Assembly: GCF_014651055.1 (NCBI RefSeq)
Contig: NZ_BMWD01000040.1
Coordinates: 1-54,132, forward strand
Origin: Streptomyces fructofermentans
GTDB lineage: Bacteria > Actinomycetota > Actinomycetes > Streptomycetales > Streptomycetaceae
Direction of reading: 5' to 3'
DNA length: 54,132 nucleotides
Part shown: positions 39,966 to 49,761 of the stretch, piece by piece
How positions within the stretch are numbered: position 1 is the stretch's first letter
How the letters are laid out: every line of letters begins with the position of its first letter
Notes under the pieces: generated by a model
What the model was told of the DNA's origin: nothing
Database searches by the model: none
The model's input: only the letters and a program-made list of their open reading frames with translations
Program-made: the position numbers and the translations under genes

Positions 39966-40672
39966 GAGGCGTCCTTGTCACGGTCCGGGCTGGGCAGGGT
40001 GGTCTCGAGGGTGGTGCTCTCGCCGGCAGCAGGATCGGGTGCCGGGTCCGGGCCGACGGGTGGCTGCCAGGCGTGGAAGGAGCGGCCCCACTCCCGGCGG
40101 ACGCGGTCGGCGCCGCCGGGCCACTGCCAGGCGTAGAGCTGGCCGGCGAGCAGTCCGTAGTCCAGGGGAATGTCCGCGCGGCGCAGCAGCACGACCAGGT
40201 CCCGCAGCCGCTGGGACAGAGCGGTCAGGTCAGGCGCTGTGCCGGCGCGCACCAGGCGCTTGCGGATGGGCTCGTCGATGTCGCCGGGCGGCATCAGGCG
40301 CCGCACGGCCGCCCCCAGACCGGCCGGCTCTCGGGGTGCGGCCGGGCGGTGCATGCCGGTGCTGCGGGACTGCTGGTGCAGCGCCCACAGGGTGAGGACG
40401 GCGTGCAGGGCGTCCTCGGCGCGGACCAGTTCTTCCTCGCGCAGGGGCCGCGTGCCCTCGTCGTGGGCGTGCAGGGGGGTGGTGTCGACGAGGGTCCACA
40501 GGTCGGGCAGTGCTCCGGCGTCGCGGCCGGCGCCGCGCCGCAGGCGGGCGAGTGCGGCCACGTCCCTGGAGTTGTCGCGCAGGTAGCCCTTCTGCCAGGT
40601 GGTGATGCGGGTGGCGGCCAGCTCGGCCACCCGGGTTTGCACGGTCGGCGCAGTGGTGGTGGCGGTCGTCAT
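39962..40672 (-). CDS. cse2: Cse2 (Cas11), Cascade small subunit, 236 aa
   Basis: TRITTWQKGYLRDNSRDVAA then LARLRRGAGRDAG is the Cse2 opening, and helices with RLRDLVVLLRRADIPLDYGL and LAGQLYAWQWPGGADRVRRE, WGRSF close it. It stabilises the R-loop as a dimer. ATG overlaps the cse1 stop (ATGA). The last 25 residues are a Pro/Asp-rich tail. Confidence 0.93.
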   Translation of the reverse strand: MTTATTTAPTVQTRVAELAATRITTWQKGYLRDNSRDVAALARLRRGAGRDAGALPDLWTLVDTTPLHAHDEGTRPLREEELVRAEDALHAVLTLWALHQQSRSTGMHRPAAPREPAGLGAAVRRLMPPGDIDEPIRKRLVRAGTAPDLTALSQRLRDLVVLLRRADIPLDYGLLAGQLYAWQWPGGADRVRREWGRSFHAWQPPVGPDPAPDPAAGESTTLETTLPSPDRDKDAS

Positions 40673-42345
40673 GCGGGCACCTTCGGGTCGGTCGTGGACG
40701 TGTCGGGCTCGGACGTGCTGGCCGGGTGGCCCAAGGCCTTGGCCAGTCGGCGGCGGAACCAGCGGTCGGCCAGCCCAGCGTTCAGCCACACCGTGCCGTT
40801 CTTCGCCGAGACGGTCCGGCCCTGCCAGGCGGCCTGGCCTGACTGCTTGATGAGGCCGTCGCCGAGTCGGCCGACCGTCTCGAAGACGGTGTTCTGCCAC
40901 ACCCTGCGCTGCTCGAACGGGTCGTCGGTGTCCGCCAGTCCGGCCAGCCAGACACGGTAGGGGTCCTCCAGTGCTCCGAAGCCGAGGTCCCGGGCCGCCG
41001 AGCGGGCTCCATCCCCCTGCGAGCCGACCGCGCGGGCCAGATCGGTGGCCAGATCCCCCAGAGCGCGCACCGCCAGATCGGCATCCTCGGCCGCGCCGAT
41101 CGCCTGCCGGGCATACATGCGGTCCTGCTGGTGCAGCAGCACCACCGGCATCGCGAGATGGTCGTCCGCCAGGTCGTCGATCACCGACTGCTGGGTCCCG
41201 TACGCGGCGCCGATCACCCGGGCCCTGATGAGGAAATCACGCGGCAGCACTCCTTCGGTGACGAGCCGGGCGACCCACTCCAGGATCCCGGGCCGCAGGT
41301 AGGCAGCAGCTTCCGCGCCCTGCGTCGTCTCGGACCGGTCCGCCACCAGGGAGGCGATACCCCGCCAGGCCGAGCGCGCCGGATCATGCTCACGGGGCAG
41401 GTAGATGGGCGACTGGCGCAGCTTCTTCTCCTGTGCCGGGCTGCGCCGCCAGGCGGTCATCGGCTCGCGCCGGTGCATGTTGCGTGCCGCGAGCGGATCC
41501 CCGTAGCCGAGGACCACCCCGGTGACCGCGTCGTCGTCGTAGTGCAGGCGCAGCCGTCGGGTCTGCCATGTGTACAGATCCCGCAGCCCGGTGGGGGTGC
41601 GGGCGCTGCCGTCTGCTCCGCACGGCTCACGCCGCCAGGCCGGCCGGTCTTCTGCCGCGAACTCCAGGTGGTCGCTGTCGGCCGGAACCAGATTCAGCAG
41701 CAGCGTCTCGCGCAGAGTCTCCCCTTCCACGAAGACGCCGCCGAGTGCGCCGGCCCAGCCGGTGCCCAGCGGATACACCTTGCCGCCCTTGACCCGGTCG
41801 TCCCCGACCATGCCGGACTTGATGCCTGAGGTGTCGTACGCGTGGGCGTGCACCACCCACCGGGCCGCCTCGGCGAACGTCAGGCGCTCGGCGGCCGGCA
41901 TCCGCGCCGTGAAGAACGGCTCCCCGTTGGGCACGTCGGCCACGATCCGGTTGAGGGAGAACACCTCGTCCTTCGCGGTACGCAGCCCGGCGCTCTGCAG
42001 GAACGGGGTGTGCGGGTGGAGCAGGTCGAACCGCTCCTGGTGGGCGTCGAGGTAGTGGCCGATCCCGGCGAAGCAGTCGGGGTCCGCCCACAACTCGGCC
42101 CAGGAGTCGATGTCCTGCGGCCCGTCCAGGGCGTCGTGGGCGAGGGCCAGTAGCAGCCGCAGCAGTGCGAACTCCTGGGTGGGCAGGTCGCCCACGATCC
42201 GCCGCACCTTCCTGGCCTGCGTGAACACCTGCCGCAGCGACAACTGCGCCTGGCTGCCCTCGCCGTCAAGGACCTCGATCCACGGCTGGTCGGTCAGATC
42301 GAATGACGGGCCTTGCGTCGTGCTGTCCCCGGCTCGTTCAGTCAC
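40669..42345 (-). CDS. cse1: Cse1 (Cas8e), Cascade large subunit, 558 aa
   Basis: FDLTDQPWIEVLDGEGSQAQ, then LSLRQVFTQARKVRRIVGDL and TQEFALLRLLLALAHDAL are the conserved Cse1 N-terminus. LHPHTPFLQSAGLRTAKDEV and the loop PNGEPFF follow. The C-terminal four-helix bundle includes QNTVFETVGRLGDGLIKQSG. It recognises the PAM and recruits Cas3. GTG 42345 overlaps the last eight bases of cas3. Confidence 0.95.
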   Translation of the reverse strand: MTERAGDSTTQGPSFDLTDQPWIEVLDGEGSQAQLSLRQVFTQARKVRRIVGDLPTQEFALLRLLLALAHDALDGPQDIDSWAELWADPDCFAGIGHYLDAHQERFDLLHPHTPFLQSAGLRTAKDEVFSLNRIVADVPNGEPFFTARMPAAERLTFAEAARWVVHAHAYDTSGIKSGMVGDDRVKGGKVYPLGTGWAGALGGVFVEGETLRETLLLNLVPADSDHLEFAAEDRPAWRREPCGADGSARTPTGLRDLYTWQTRRLRLHYDDDAVTGVVLGYGDPLAARNMHRREPMTAWRRSPAQEKKLRQSPIYLPREHDPARSAWRGIASLVADRSETTQGAEAAAYLRPGILEWVARLVTEGVLPRDFLIRARVIGAAYGTQQSVIDDLADDHLAMPVVLLHQQDRMYARQAIGAAEDADLAVRALGDLATDLARAVGSQGDGARSAARDLGFGALEDPYRVWLAGLADTDDPFEQRRVWQNTVFETVGRLGDGLIKQSGQAAWQGRTVSAKNGTVWLNAGLADRWFRRRLAKALGHPASTSEPDTSTTDPKVPA

Positions 42346-45259
42346 GGGTCGCCTCCAGGCCGTCCAGGGGGCTGTAGCGGACCGCAAAGCCTGCCAGCCG
42401 GGTCTGACATTCCTCATCGAGTGCAAGAATCAGCTGGTCGGAGAGCCACGGACTGGTCTTGCCCTGCCACGCGGGCACGTACAGGCGCTCCAGTTCAGCG
42501 ATCGCCTGGTCCATGGTCTGGGCGTAGGAGAACTGCAGGGGCAGCCGCAGCCCGCAACTGGCCGCCGTACGACCGGCGAACGACGTGGGCGCCTGGTCCT
42601 GCGGCAGCTCGAGCCCACCGCGCTGGCGTCCCTTCGCGTCCGGAGCAAGCCACGGCAGGGTCACCAAAGCGCCGTCCGCGCGCCGCTGGACGACCACGAC
42701 CTCCAGGCTCTCCCGGCTGTCGCGGACCTGTGCCCGGCCGGTACGGCTGTCATCGGCGTCCCCGACGCCGGCCGCCACCCACCCGAACAGCGGCTGGCCC
42801 GGCCGGCCCACGTCGCCCAGCCGGAATACCGCCGCCCGATCGGCCTGGTCACTCCGGTGCTGCTCGAGCCGCACTCTCGCCTCCTGGAACGCAGGTTCCC
42901 ACTTGGCGGGGCCCACCGGTGCCTCCCCGTAGGCGCCCTGCACCAGCGCGGAGATGTCTGCGGGCAGCCGCACCGGGCGCTGCGGCCCGCCTTCGAGGTG
43001 GGGCAGCAGCACGGCGGCCGACCGCAGCAGCGCGTGCGTCCCGTACACCGCGACGGATCCCCGTACCGGGGTCGGCACCTCTGTGTCCCAGTCCATGCCC
43101 GTCAGCCAGCACCGTGCTGTCCGCAGCCGTTCGGGCCGCTCGCGCTGTCCTTCGCCGCGCTGGTGGCGGTGCAGGCGGCCCATGCGCTGCAGCAGCAGAT
43201 CGACCGGGCACAGATCACTGACCAGAAGGTCGAAATCCACGTCCAGGGACTGCTCGGCGACCTGGCTGGCCACCACGATGTGCCGGCTGTCCGGCCGCCC
43301 GGTCGCCTTGTCCGGCGGCCCGAACCGCTGCAGCAGATCTCGGTCCTTCGCCGCCCGGTCCACATCGACGAAGCACGAATGCGCCACGGTGACGTTGTCG
43401 TCGCCGAACCGGTCCCTCAGCACACGCGCCGTCTCCAGCACCCGCCTGACCGTATTGCGCACCACGAGGACGCAGCCCCCGCCCACGAGTTCCCGCTCGA
43501 GCAGGTCGGCCAGCACCTCCGCGTCGTCCGGCAGCCGCTCGACGTGCACATCCGTGCTTCGCGCCGAGGGCTGCGGGCAGCGCACCACCGGGGCGCCGCC
43601 CGGCGCCACCGCTGTCAGCAACGGATAGGCGTCTTCATCGGCGTCGTCATCGGCCTCGGCCGGCGCCGGTGTGGGAGTTCCCACGTAGGCGTCGAGCAGC
43701 TCGCGCCGACGCCCCGCGGGCAGCGTCGCCGACAACACCACCACCGGCACCCCGTACGCGCCCAGCCAGGACAGCACCCGGTCCAGGTAGACACTCATGT
43801 AGGCGTCGTAGGCGTGCGCCTCGTCGATGACGACGACCTTGCCTGCGACCGCCAGGTGACGCAGCGCCAGGTGACGGCTCTTGAGTCCTGCAAAGAGCAG
43901 CTGGTCGACGGTGCCTGTCACGAACGACGCCAGCATGGCCCGCTTGCGGCCGCGCAGCCAGGCGTGCGCCACCAGTTCAGCGGCGGCAGCCCGCGTCGGG
44001 TCTCCCAGCTGCCGTGGGCCCGGCACGTCGGCGGCGTCCATGTCGACGGCTGCCACCCGGCCGCCTCGCGCGAGGAGGGGCGCGAAGTCCTCGTTGAGGG
44101 CCGCCTTGGAGTGGGCGAGATGCACCGACTGCCGTCCGATTCCCGGAAGTTGCTCGATCCACTGGAGCAGGCGAGGAAACATGGCATTGCCGGTCGCCAT
44201 CGTCGGCAGCGCGAAGAACACGCCTCCGGCGCCCGACCGCGCTGCGAACACCTCGGCCACGGCGAGCGCCGCCTCCGTCTTTCCCTCCCCCATCGGGGCC
44301 TCGATGACCATCAGTCCCGGCACGGCCATCTCCCGGGCCAGCCCTACCGCCGCCTCCTGTACCGGCCGTACCTTGGCGTCCTGCGGCAGTCCGAACCGCG
44401 AGGTAAAGAGGTCCTGGGCGTCCCCTGTCGGCTCCTCGGCCTCCCACGGCGCCGGCAGGTCCAATCCCCGCCATGCCGCGGCCAAACGTTCCCCACCGCT
44501 GTGAGAAGCGGCTTCCGGGAAGTACGGAAAGAGTTCAGGGTTGCTCGCGATCCAGTCCGCGACGATCACCACCGCCGTCAGCAGCACCTGCGCCGGCTGC
44601 GGCAGCTTCACCCCCCGCCATGACGCGAGGCGCTCTCCCACACCGAACTGCTCCGCACAGGCGTCGAGGAACTCCCTCTGCACCTGGCGCCACACTGCAC
44701 TGCTGCGGCCCGGTGTCCGCAGCAACTCCTCATGCTCGTAAAGCGCCTTGATCTGGCCGTTCTCCGGCGGCACCCCGTGATGCCCGCCCACCGCCACCGT
44801 GAACTGCCCCGACTGCCGCCCCGTCCAATCGTGCCGCTCCTCCAGCCACTCCCCCAGCAGCACCTGCCCGGCCAGCCCGTGCGGAGCCAACCGCCGATCC
44901 GGCCCCAACGCCTGCCGGGACCGCATCTCCAGCCCGCGCTCACGCATCACATCAGCAAGCTGCTCCACCTGACAGGCGAAAGAGGGCGTCGCCTTGCCGA
45001 TGTCGTGCACGCCTGCAAGCCAGACCGCCAACGCCCGACCGTCAGCGGCGCCACCCGGCAGGCTCGCGGCAACTACCCTCCGTACGGAGGCCGGTAGCCA
45101 CTCGTCCCACAGGAATCCCGCAACGGCGGCACCGTCCTCCATATGCCGCCACAACGGCATCCAGCCATCGCTGTCCCGGTCATGCTTCGCCCACACCGAT
45201 CGCGCCACCGGCCCAAGCCGTGACAGCAAGCCGCCACCGGCAACTCCCCCACCCGTCAT
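42338..45259 (-). CDS. cas3: Cas3 nuclease-helicase, 973 aa
   Basis: HD nuclease domain with WLAGVHDIGKATPSFACQ (H85-D86) and later VAVGGHHGVPP. Helicase: Walker A VIEAPMGEGKTEAALA, DEAH box VVIDEAHAYD, SATLP, and motif VI QRMGRLHRH. It unwinds and degrades target DNA after Cascade recognition. I take ATG 45259; a GTG 84 bases upstream in frame would add 28 residues with little Cas3 character. First gene of the operon; the promoter must lie in 45260-45400. Confidence 0.95.
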   Translation of the reverse strand: MTGGGVAGGGLLSRLGPVARSVWAKHDRDSDGWMPLWRHMEDGAAVAGFLWDEWLPASVRRVVAASLPGGAADGRALAVWLAGVHDIGKATPSFACQVEQLADVMRERGLEMRSRQALGPDRRLAPHGLAGQVLLGEWLEERHDWTGRQSGQFTVAVGGHHGVPPENGQIKALYEHEELLRTPGRSSAVWRQVQREFLDACAEQFGVGERLASWRGVKLPQPAQVLLTAVVIVADWIASNPELFPYFPEAASHSGGERLAAAWRGLDLPAPWEAEEPTGDAQDLFTSRFGLPQDAKVRPVQEAAVGLAREMAVPGLMVIEAPMGEGKTEAALAVAEVFAARSGAGGVFFALPTMATGNAMFPRLLQWIEQLPGIGRQSVHLAHSKAALNEDFAPLLARGGRVAAVDMDAADVPGPRQLGDPTRAAAAELVAHAWLRGRKRAMLASFVTGTVDQLLFAGLKSRHLALRHLAVAGKVVVIDEAHAYDAYMSVYLDRVLSWLGAYGVPVVVLSATLPAGRRRELLDAYVGTPTPAPAEADDDADEDAYPLLTAVAPGGAPVVRCPQPSARSTDVHVERLPDDAEVLADLLERELVGGGCVLVVRNTVRRVLETARVLRDRFGDDNVTVAHSCFVDVDRAAKDRDLLQRFGPPDKATGRPDSRHIVVASQVAEQSLDVDFDLLVSDLCPVDLLLQRMGRLHRHQRGEGQRERPERLRTARCWLTGMDWDTEVPTPVRGSVAVYGTHALLRSAAVLLPHLEGGPQRPVRLPADISALVQGAYGEAPVGPAKWEPAFQEARVRLEQHRSDQADRAAVFRLGDVGRPGQPLFGWVAAGVGDADDSRTGRAQVRDSRESLEVVVVQRRADGALVTLPWLAPDAKGRQRGGLELPQDQAPTSFAGRTAASCGLRLPLQFSYAQTMDQAIAELERLYVPAWQGKTSPWLSDQLILALDEECQTRLAGFAVRYSPLDGLEATRD

Positions 45260-45490
45260 GGGAAAACACCTACAGGCAAACCAGCACCCAGCAGGCCAAA
45301 ACCAGCGAACATGCCACCCCGGCAACCGATCCCTGCGCTTCACGCACCGACGCGATCACTCCAGCGATAGGGTGGTCGATTCACCACCGAACACCCCACG
45401 GAACCCATACCGACTATGACCGATTTGCCGGAATCAATGAAAGTGTGTGAGAACCCGCCTCGGGCGGAGTAAACCCGCAGGTCGCGCAGT
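45260..45490. promoter_or_regulatory. Divergent cas3 promoter and array 3 leader
   Basis: The array 3 leader (about 45400-45490) contains, on the minus strand, CGACCTGCGGG, CACACTTTCAT and TCCGGCAAAT. The cas3-proximal part contains GGTTCCGTGGGG and TTTTGGCCTGCTG (45289-45301, minus). A weak -10-like TATCGC lies on the minus strand near 45370. All these blocks recur in the relic at 15556-15805. Confidence 0.7.
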
Positions 45491-46417
45491 CTGCTCCCCG
45501 CACCCGCGGGGATGGTCCCTGGACACCGACGGCTACACCGCCGGCATGTACCTGCTCCCCGCACCCGCGGGGATGGTCCCTGGATGCGGAGTTCGCGCAG
45601 GTCGTTTGCGGTCTGCTCCCCGCACCCGCGGGGATGGTCCCTCCTCGGCCAGCGACCGCGCTTCGTCGAGCTGCTGCTCCCCGCACCCGCGGGGATGGTC
45701 CCTCGGTGTCGCCCACCCCGAACGGGGTCGGCAGCTGCTCCCCGCACCCGCGGGGATGGTCCCGACGTTGTGATCCGCGGGGAGCTGGAGTCCGTCTGCT
45801 CCCCGCACCCGCGGGGATGGTCCCCGTCGGTGTCCAGCTCGTAGGTATCGAGCCGCTCTGCTCCCCGCACCCGCGGGGATGGTCCCAGGTCGCTCATGGA
45901 GTTCACGAAGACCTTGCGCTGCTCCCCGCACCCGCGGGGATGGTCCCGTGCGCACGGACTTGGTGATCTGCGTCCGGAACTGCTCCCCGCACCCGCGGGG
46001 ATGGTCCCCGTCCGGAGGACACGGGCGACCGGCTCGTCGTCTGCTCCCCGCACCCGCGGGGATGGTCCCAGCTTGTCGATCATCGCTGTAGGGATCTTGC
46101 GCTGCTCCCCGCACCCGCGGGGATGGTCCCCAGAACGCGCGCCGGTCCGGGACGGGAGAGGCCTGCTCCCCGCACCCGCGGGGATAGTCCTCCGAAGAGG
46201 TTGCCGGTCGTGCGGATCGGCTGCTGCTCCCCGCACCCGCGGGGATGGTCCCTTCACGCGACCTCACCCGCCTTGACGCTGGCGCTGCTCCCCGCACCCG
46301 CGGGGATGGTCCCTTGGCGTGGATCATCGCCCACCCGGCGCAGGCCTACTCCCCGCACCCGCGGGGATGGTCCCGCATGGAGCGTGAACGTTTCATCTGC
46401 TGCCCGCACCCACCGAA
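45491..46417 (+). CRISPR. CRISPR array 3, type I-E, 15 repeats plus a partial one
   Basis: Repeats start at 45491 and then every 61-62 bases to 46346. In this orientation they read CTGCTCCCCGCACC, then CGCGGGGATGGTCCC, the reverse complement of the array 1 repeat. The leader is on the left, so it is transcribed rightward, away from cas3. The trailer end decays: ATAGTCCT in the repeat at 46163, CTACTCC in the one at 46346, and a partial CTGCTGCCCGCACC at 46397 after a 22-base gap. Confidence 0.98.
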
Positions 46418-46682
46418 TCGGCTACCTCGACCAAGCGGGCGCGCACTCAAGGCATCCCGGCTCTGCCGGAGTCCCCGAAAGATCATCCTGGGTAGACCGG
46501 CACCCAACTGGGGTCTACAGGACCTGCCCACCGATATCTACTCGTCCGAGCGGTCCTCAACTGCTGGCGCCGAAATGCGGGGTTAGGGACAGAGTCTTCG
46601 GCAAACACTCAGCATCATGATGATCGAGTCCGTAGGATTTGGGCGGAATCACTTGAATCTTCCTGCATAGGCTGAGATCACC
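46418..46682. other. Intergenic region after array 3
   Basis: No gene supported in 265 bases. The last part is AT-richer (TTTGGGCGGAATCACTTGAA), which may hold the promoter of the 46683 operon. Confidence 0.4.
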
Positions 46683-47240
46683 GTGAACGCTGCGACACTG
46701 CTGCTGCTTGGCGCCGCGGGCGGAGCGGTACGCGGAATCGTGCACGCCTACGACTGCATGACCGAATGGCTGAACGGGCGTCAGCAGTACCGGCTCGATC
46801 CCGACTCCGCTGCTGAAGGGCCACCCGCGTTCCGCGCGTTCTACGACATCGGGGGCGAGTCCATCGCCGCCGTGGTGCACACCCTGCTGGGAGCTCTCGT
46901 CGCCGGACTGCTGGGGATGTCAGGGCAGATCAGTGGCGGCTTCGCGGTGTTCGCTGCCGGAGCCTCGGCTCCCCTGGTCCTCGTCCAGCTCAAAAGCTCG
47001 CGCCTGGCGGACGTCGTCCTGGGGGAAGGCACCCCTTCGACCGCCGCAAACCCCACGCAGTCCGCAGATGCCGCAACCAACGAGCCGGTCCTGCGCAGCA
47101 CCCGGAACACCACGCCCACACAACGCACCGCGAGTGATTCACCATCGTCGCTTGGGACGGACAGCCCGCCGGCTTCACGGCCTTCCTCGCCGCCAGGCGC
47201 GGCGCACCGGCCAGCCGCGGACGAGGACGGCACCGGGTGA
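46683..47240 (+). CDS. Membrane protein of unknown function, 185 aa
   Basis: GTG start. An N-terminal hydrophobic segment (NAATLLLLGAAGGAVRGIVH), then an amphipathic part with YDCMTEWLNGRQQY, and two further hydrophobic segments near residues 60-105 (IAAVVHTLLGALVAGLLGMS, GGFAVFAAGASAPLVLVQL). The C-terminal 75 residues are Ser/Thr/Pro-rich and disordered. No family recognised. Coupled to the next gene by GTGA. Confidence 0.65.
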   Translation: MNAATLLLLGAAGGAVRGIVHAYDCMTEWLNGRQQYRLDPDSAAEGPPAFRAFYDIGGESIAAVVHTLLGALVAGLLGMSGQISGGFAVFAAGASAPLVLVQLKSSRLADVVLGEGTPSTAANPTQSADAATNEPVLRSTRNTTPTQRTASDSPSSLGTDSPPASRPSSPPGAAHRPAADEDGTG

Positions 47241-48142
47241 GCCGGCCCAGCCTGCTGCGCCGCGCCGCCGCAGCCACTCTCGGTACCAGCCGCACGCGCA
47301 CCCGGGCCCCAGCACTGACGGCTGCCGTTGAGCTTTCCCTCGCCCGCCGGGCCGCAGCCGCTGTCATCGGGATCCGCTCCTACCAGCCCGTCGGACGACC
47401 CGCAGCAGCCGGCCAGGCCAGTAACTCCCCTGCAGCAGCGCGGGTCTGGGAGATAGTCCGCTCCAACGACCTCACGCGCCCCTCCACAGGAAGGGCACAG
47501 GCGCCGCAGCCGGAGAAGGACACGGCTACTGTCCATCGGCCGCCGGACCACAACGGTCCGTCCCGTCAGAGCCTGCCGAACCGGGCCGCCGTCATTTTCG
47601 ATCCCGCCTCACTCGTGGTGATCGGAGGAAGCGGGACTCACACACATCAGAGTCGGCGCCGACCACAGCACACCCTTGCGCTGGCCGCAGTTGCCACTGC
47701 TATCGCCATCGTATTCACCGTATTCGGCTACCAACTGCGCCCCCTCGTCCAGCCCTCGCGCTCCGTGGGCAGCGCGCCCGTCGAAAGCGGTGACGTGCCG
47801 GAGGCTTATCTTGGAAGCTGGACAGCAACCCTCGCCAACGCCGGCAGCGAAAACACCAGGTCACTCGTCATCAAACAAGGCAGCATCGGTGACGACATTC
47901 TGATTCTCGTCGCCGACGGCCCCACCGGCGAGGACACCTACCACTGCGTGTTCACGGCCGCCCTGACCGCCGCACCCAGCAACGGCACCAGACTGGAACT
48001 CGGTCCGAGCACCCTCACCTCCGGTACCCCGGCCGCCTCCTGCTCCCCGGGCACTGCCTCAACCCTCACCCTCAAAAGCGACGGCACCCTGCACCGCTCC
48101 CTCAGCAGAGGACAAACGGTCACCTACACCCGCACCCCGTAA
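47237..48142 (+). CDS. Membrane-anchored protein with exported beta domain, 301 aa
   Basis: An Ala/Arg-rich N-terminus of about 130 residues with no clear fold precedes one TM helix near 145-165 (TLALAAVATAIAIVFTVFGY). A compact outside domain of about 110 residues follows (AYLGSWTATLANAGSENTRS, LVIKQGSIGDDILILVADGP) with two Cys (YHCVF, ASCSPG). The outer part looks like a small beta-sandwich seen on many actinobacterial membrane proteins. Operon with 46683, overlap GTGA. Function unknown. Confidence 0.65.
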   Translation: MSRPSLLRRAAAATLGTSRTRTRAPALTAAVELSLARRAAAAVIGIRSYQPVGRPAAAGQASNSPAAARVWEIVRSNDLTRPSTGRAQAPQPEKDTATVHRPPDHNGPSRQSLPNRAAVIFDPASLVVIGGSGTHTHQSRRRPQHTLALAAVATAIAIVFTVFGYQLRPLVQPSRSVGSAPVESGDVPEAYLGSWTATLANAGSENTRSLVIKQGSIGDDILILVADGPTGEDTYHCVFTAALTAAPSNGTRLELGPSTLTSGTPAASCSPGTASTLTLKSDGTLHRSLSRGQTVTYTRTP

Positions 48143-48285
48143 CCACCGCAACCCGAACGCCTGCAGGGGCATGGCACGCCCCTGCGCCCAGAACACCGCA
48201 CCAAGCAAAGCCGTGCGCTCCCTCATCGGAGTGATCACTTACCGGTGCGCCGTACCCCGGGACCAAACCGGCAGTTGGACCTTGC

Positions 48286-48663
48286 ATGCGAGTACTGACC
48301 ACACGAGGGATTCAGATCCTGGCCGCCCTCGCCGCAGTGGCCGTCCTGACTGGAGCACAGATTCCCGCGGCAATCGCCGCTCCCAAGGCCACAAAGACCC
48401 CGGCAAGACCGTGCACCACGAAGTACAAGGTCACTGGCAAGTCCGTAGCCGTGAGAAAGCCAGCCTGGAACGACGGTCCGGTCGCCACGCCGAACTCCCC
48501 CATCGTCCGCTACCTGCACCGCGGAGACATCGTCACCTCATGCGTAGCAGCGATCGCCCGCACGCACCAGGGACCCGCCTACCGCAAGTGCGGCACCGGC
48601 GGCCACATCTGGCGCATCGTCCAGGGTGGCCAGGTGCCCGCTACCTGCCTGCAAAAGCTCTGA
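48286..48663 (+). CDS. Secreted SH3-like small protein, 125 aa
   Basis: A signal peptide (RVLTTRGIQILAALAAVAVL..., cleavage at AIAAPKA) is followed by an about 90-residue domain with four Cys (RPCTTKYKV, VTSCVAAI, YRKCGTGGHI, ATCLQKL), likely two disulfides. KSVAVRKPAWNDGPVA then HRGDIV resembles a bacterial SH3 fold. ATG 48286. Exported; function unknown. Confidence 0.7.
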   Translation: MRVLTTRGIQILAALAAVAVLTGAQIPAAIAAPKATKTPARPCTTKYKVTGKSVAVRKPAWNDGPVATPNSPIVRYLHRGDIVTSCVAAIARTHQGPAYRKCGTGGHIWRIVQGGQVPATCLQKL

Positions 48664-48791
48664 CGGCCGCCTGCAGGATGCCGTCATGGGCACACTTCTC
48701 CCTGCCGCACCCGCTCGCCCCACGCGCTGGCCGAGTGGTCACCAACGCCCATCGCCACCCTCGAGGGCAAACACTGCCCCACTGCAAGCTT

Positions 48792-48878
48792 CTGCTCCCC
48801 CCACTCGCGGGGCAGGTCCCCAGCGGACACAATCACCGAGGGGTTCGGGGTCTACTCCGCACCCGCGGGGACGGTCCC
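48792..48878 (+). CRISPR. Two-repeat CRISPR relic
   Basis: 48792-48820 and 48852-48878 are decayed copies of the array 3 repeat (CTGCTCCCCCCACTCGCGGG then GCAGGTCCC; CTACTCCGCACCCGCGGGGA then CGGTCCC) separated by a 31-base spacer. Same orientation as array 3. The second lacks two bases. The most likely origin is the old trailer end of array 3, cut off when 46418-48791 was inserted. Confidence 0.75.
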
Positions 48879-49023
48879 GTCCCCCTGACCCTGCCGACGG
48901 AGCAGCGATATGGCAGACCCCACTCGTTCTGGCGCGAGTCTCCCAACGCGTACGCGGTTCAGGTCCGTGGAATCAGCGTCATGACGAGGTCTCCCGCCTG
49001 CGCCGTCCAGCTCTCTCCGCGTT

Positions 49024-49350
49024 CTACGGCCGCACGACCATAGCTGAGCATCTGATTGCGGATGACTCGCGCCGATTCGCCGAGAAACGCAGCTTCCCTG
49101 GGGGCATGGCGCGTTCCTGCATCCGCTGCACCGACTGATCAAGTGCCTGCACAGCATCCGCGATGTCGCCCACCTCCTGTCCTGCAGAGGCGATCGGCGA
49201 GACCTCCCTGGACATTCGTAGAGCCGTGATCGAATCATAGGAGCAGGCCAAGGGGCCGTCACGATCACCAAGTCTCGCGAGGGCCCGGCGCATCCGCGCG
49301 ACACTGCTTCTTCCTCTCCGGACAGAGCGAAGCAGCCCTGTCCCACGCAA
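49024..49350 (-). CDS. Doubtful hypothetical protein, 108 aa
   Basis: An open frame with a plausible helical middle (YDSITALRMSREVSPIASAG, VGDIADAVQALDQSVQRMQE). No clear ribosome site, and GC use at third codon positions is weaker than in neighbours. It may be a gene remnant or a chance ORF. The 48879-49023 gap holds nothing clearer. Confidence 0.3.
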   Translation of the reverse strand: MRGTGLLRSVRRGRSSVARMRRALARLGDRDGPLACSYDSITALRMSREVSPIASAGQEVGDIADAVQALDQSVQRMQERAMPPGKLRFSANRRESSAIRCSAMVVRP

Positions 49351-49362
49351 AGCTCTCCGCCT

Positions 49363-49761
49363 TCAGGGCAGAGCCTGCTGGAGTTCGGCGAGGACGTTCT
49401 GGGCCAGCTGAGCCGTCCCGCTGGTCACCCCCGTGGCAGCGCCTGCCGCGGCGCCTGCCGCGATCGGGACCAGGACGACCTGGATCCGCCCCAGCAGGCG
49501 GCGCAGGCGCCCGACGTCCGGCTCCTGTCGGGCCGCCTCCTCCAAGGCGGCTTCCGCGTCCTGGCGTACTCCGGTCTCCTCCTCGGTGCGCAGGCCGAGA
49601 TGCTCCAGCGCGGCCAGGAGTGCCCCGACCGCCTCGGCCAGAGTGCTGTCGGTTCGGCTCTCCGCGGCGGCGTACTGGTGCTGTGCCACGTCGTGGTTTC
49701 CGATGGCGATCTGGCTTCCGTGGATGGACCCGTGGAACTGCGGGCCGCCCATACTCGTCAC
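49363..49761 (-). CDS. Hypothetical protein with G-x-I-x-x-SQ motif, 132 aa
   Basis: The first 25 residues (MTSMGGPQFHGSIHGSQIAI, GNHDVAQHQ) have the short-strand pattern of small beta-solenoid caps. The rest is helical (LAEAVGALLAALEHLGLRTE, EEAARQEPDVGRLRRLLGRI), then a Gly/Ala-rich segment that could insert in membrane (VVLVPIAAGAAAGAATGVTS). The N-terminal motif resembles a motif of the upstream partner (FFGAITNSQVAIN). GTG 49761 overlaps the partner's stop. Confidence 0.6.
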   Translation of the reverse strand: MTSMGGPQFHGSIHGSQIAIGNHDVAQHQYAAAESRTDSTLAEAVGALLAALEHLGLRTEEETGVRQDAEAALEEAARQEPDVGRLRRLLGRIQVVLVPIAAGAAAGAATGVTSGTAQLAQNVLAELQQALP

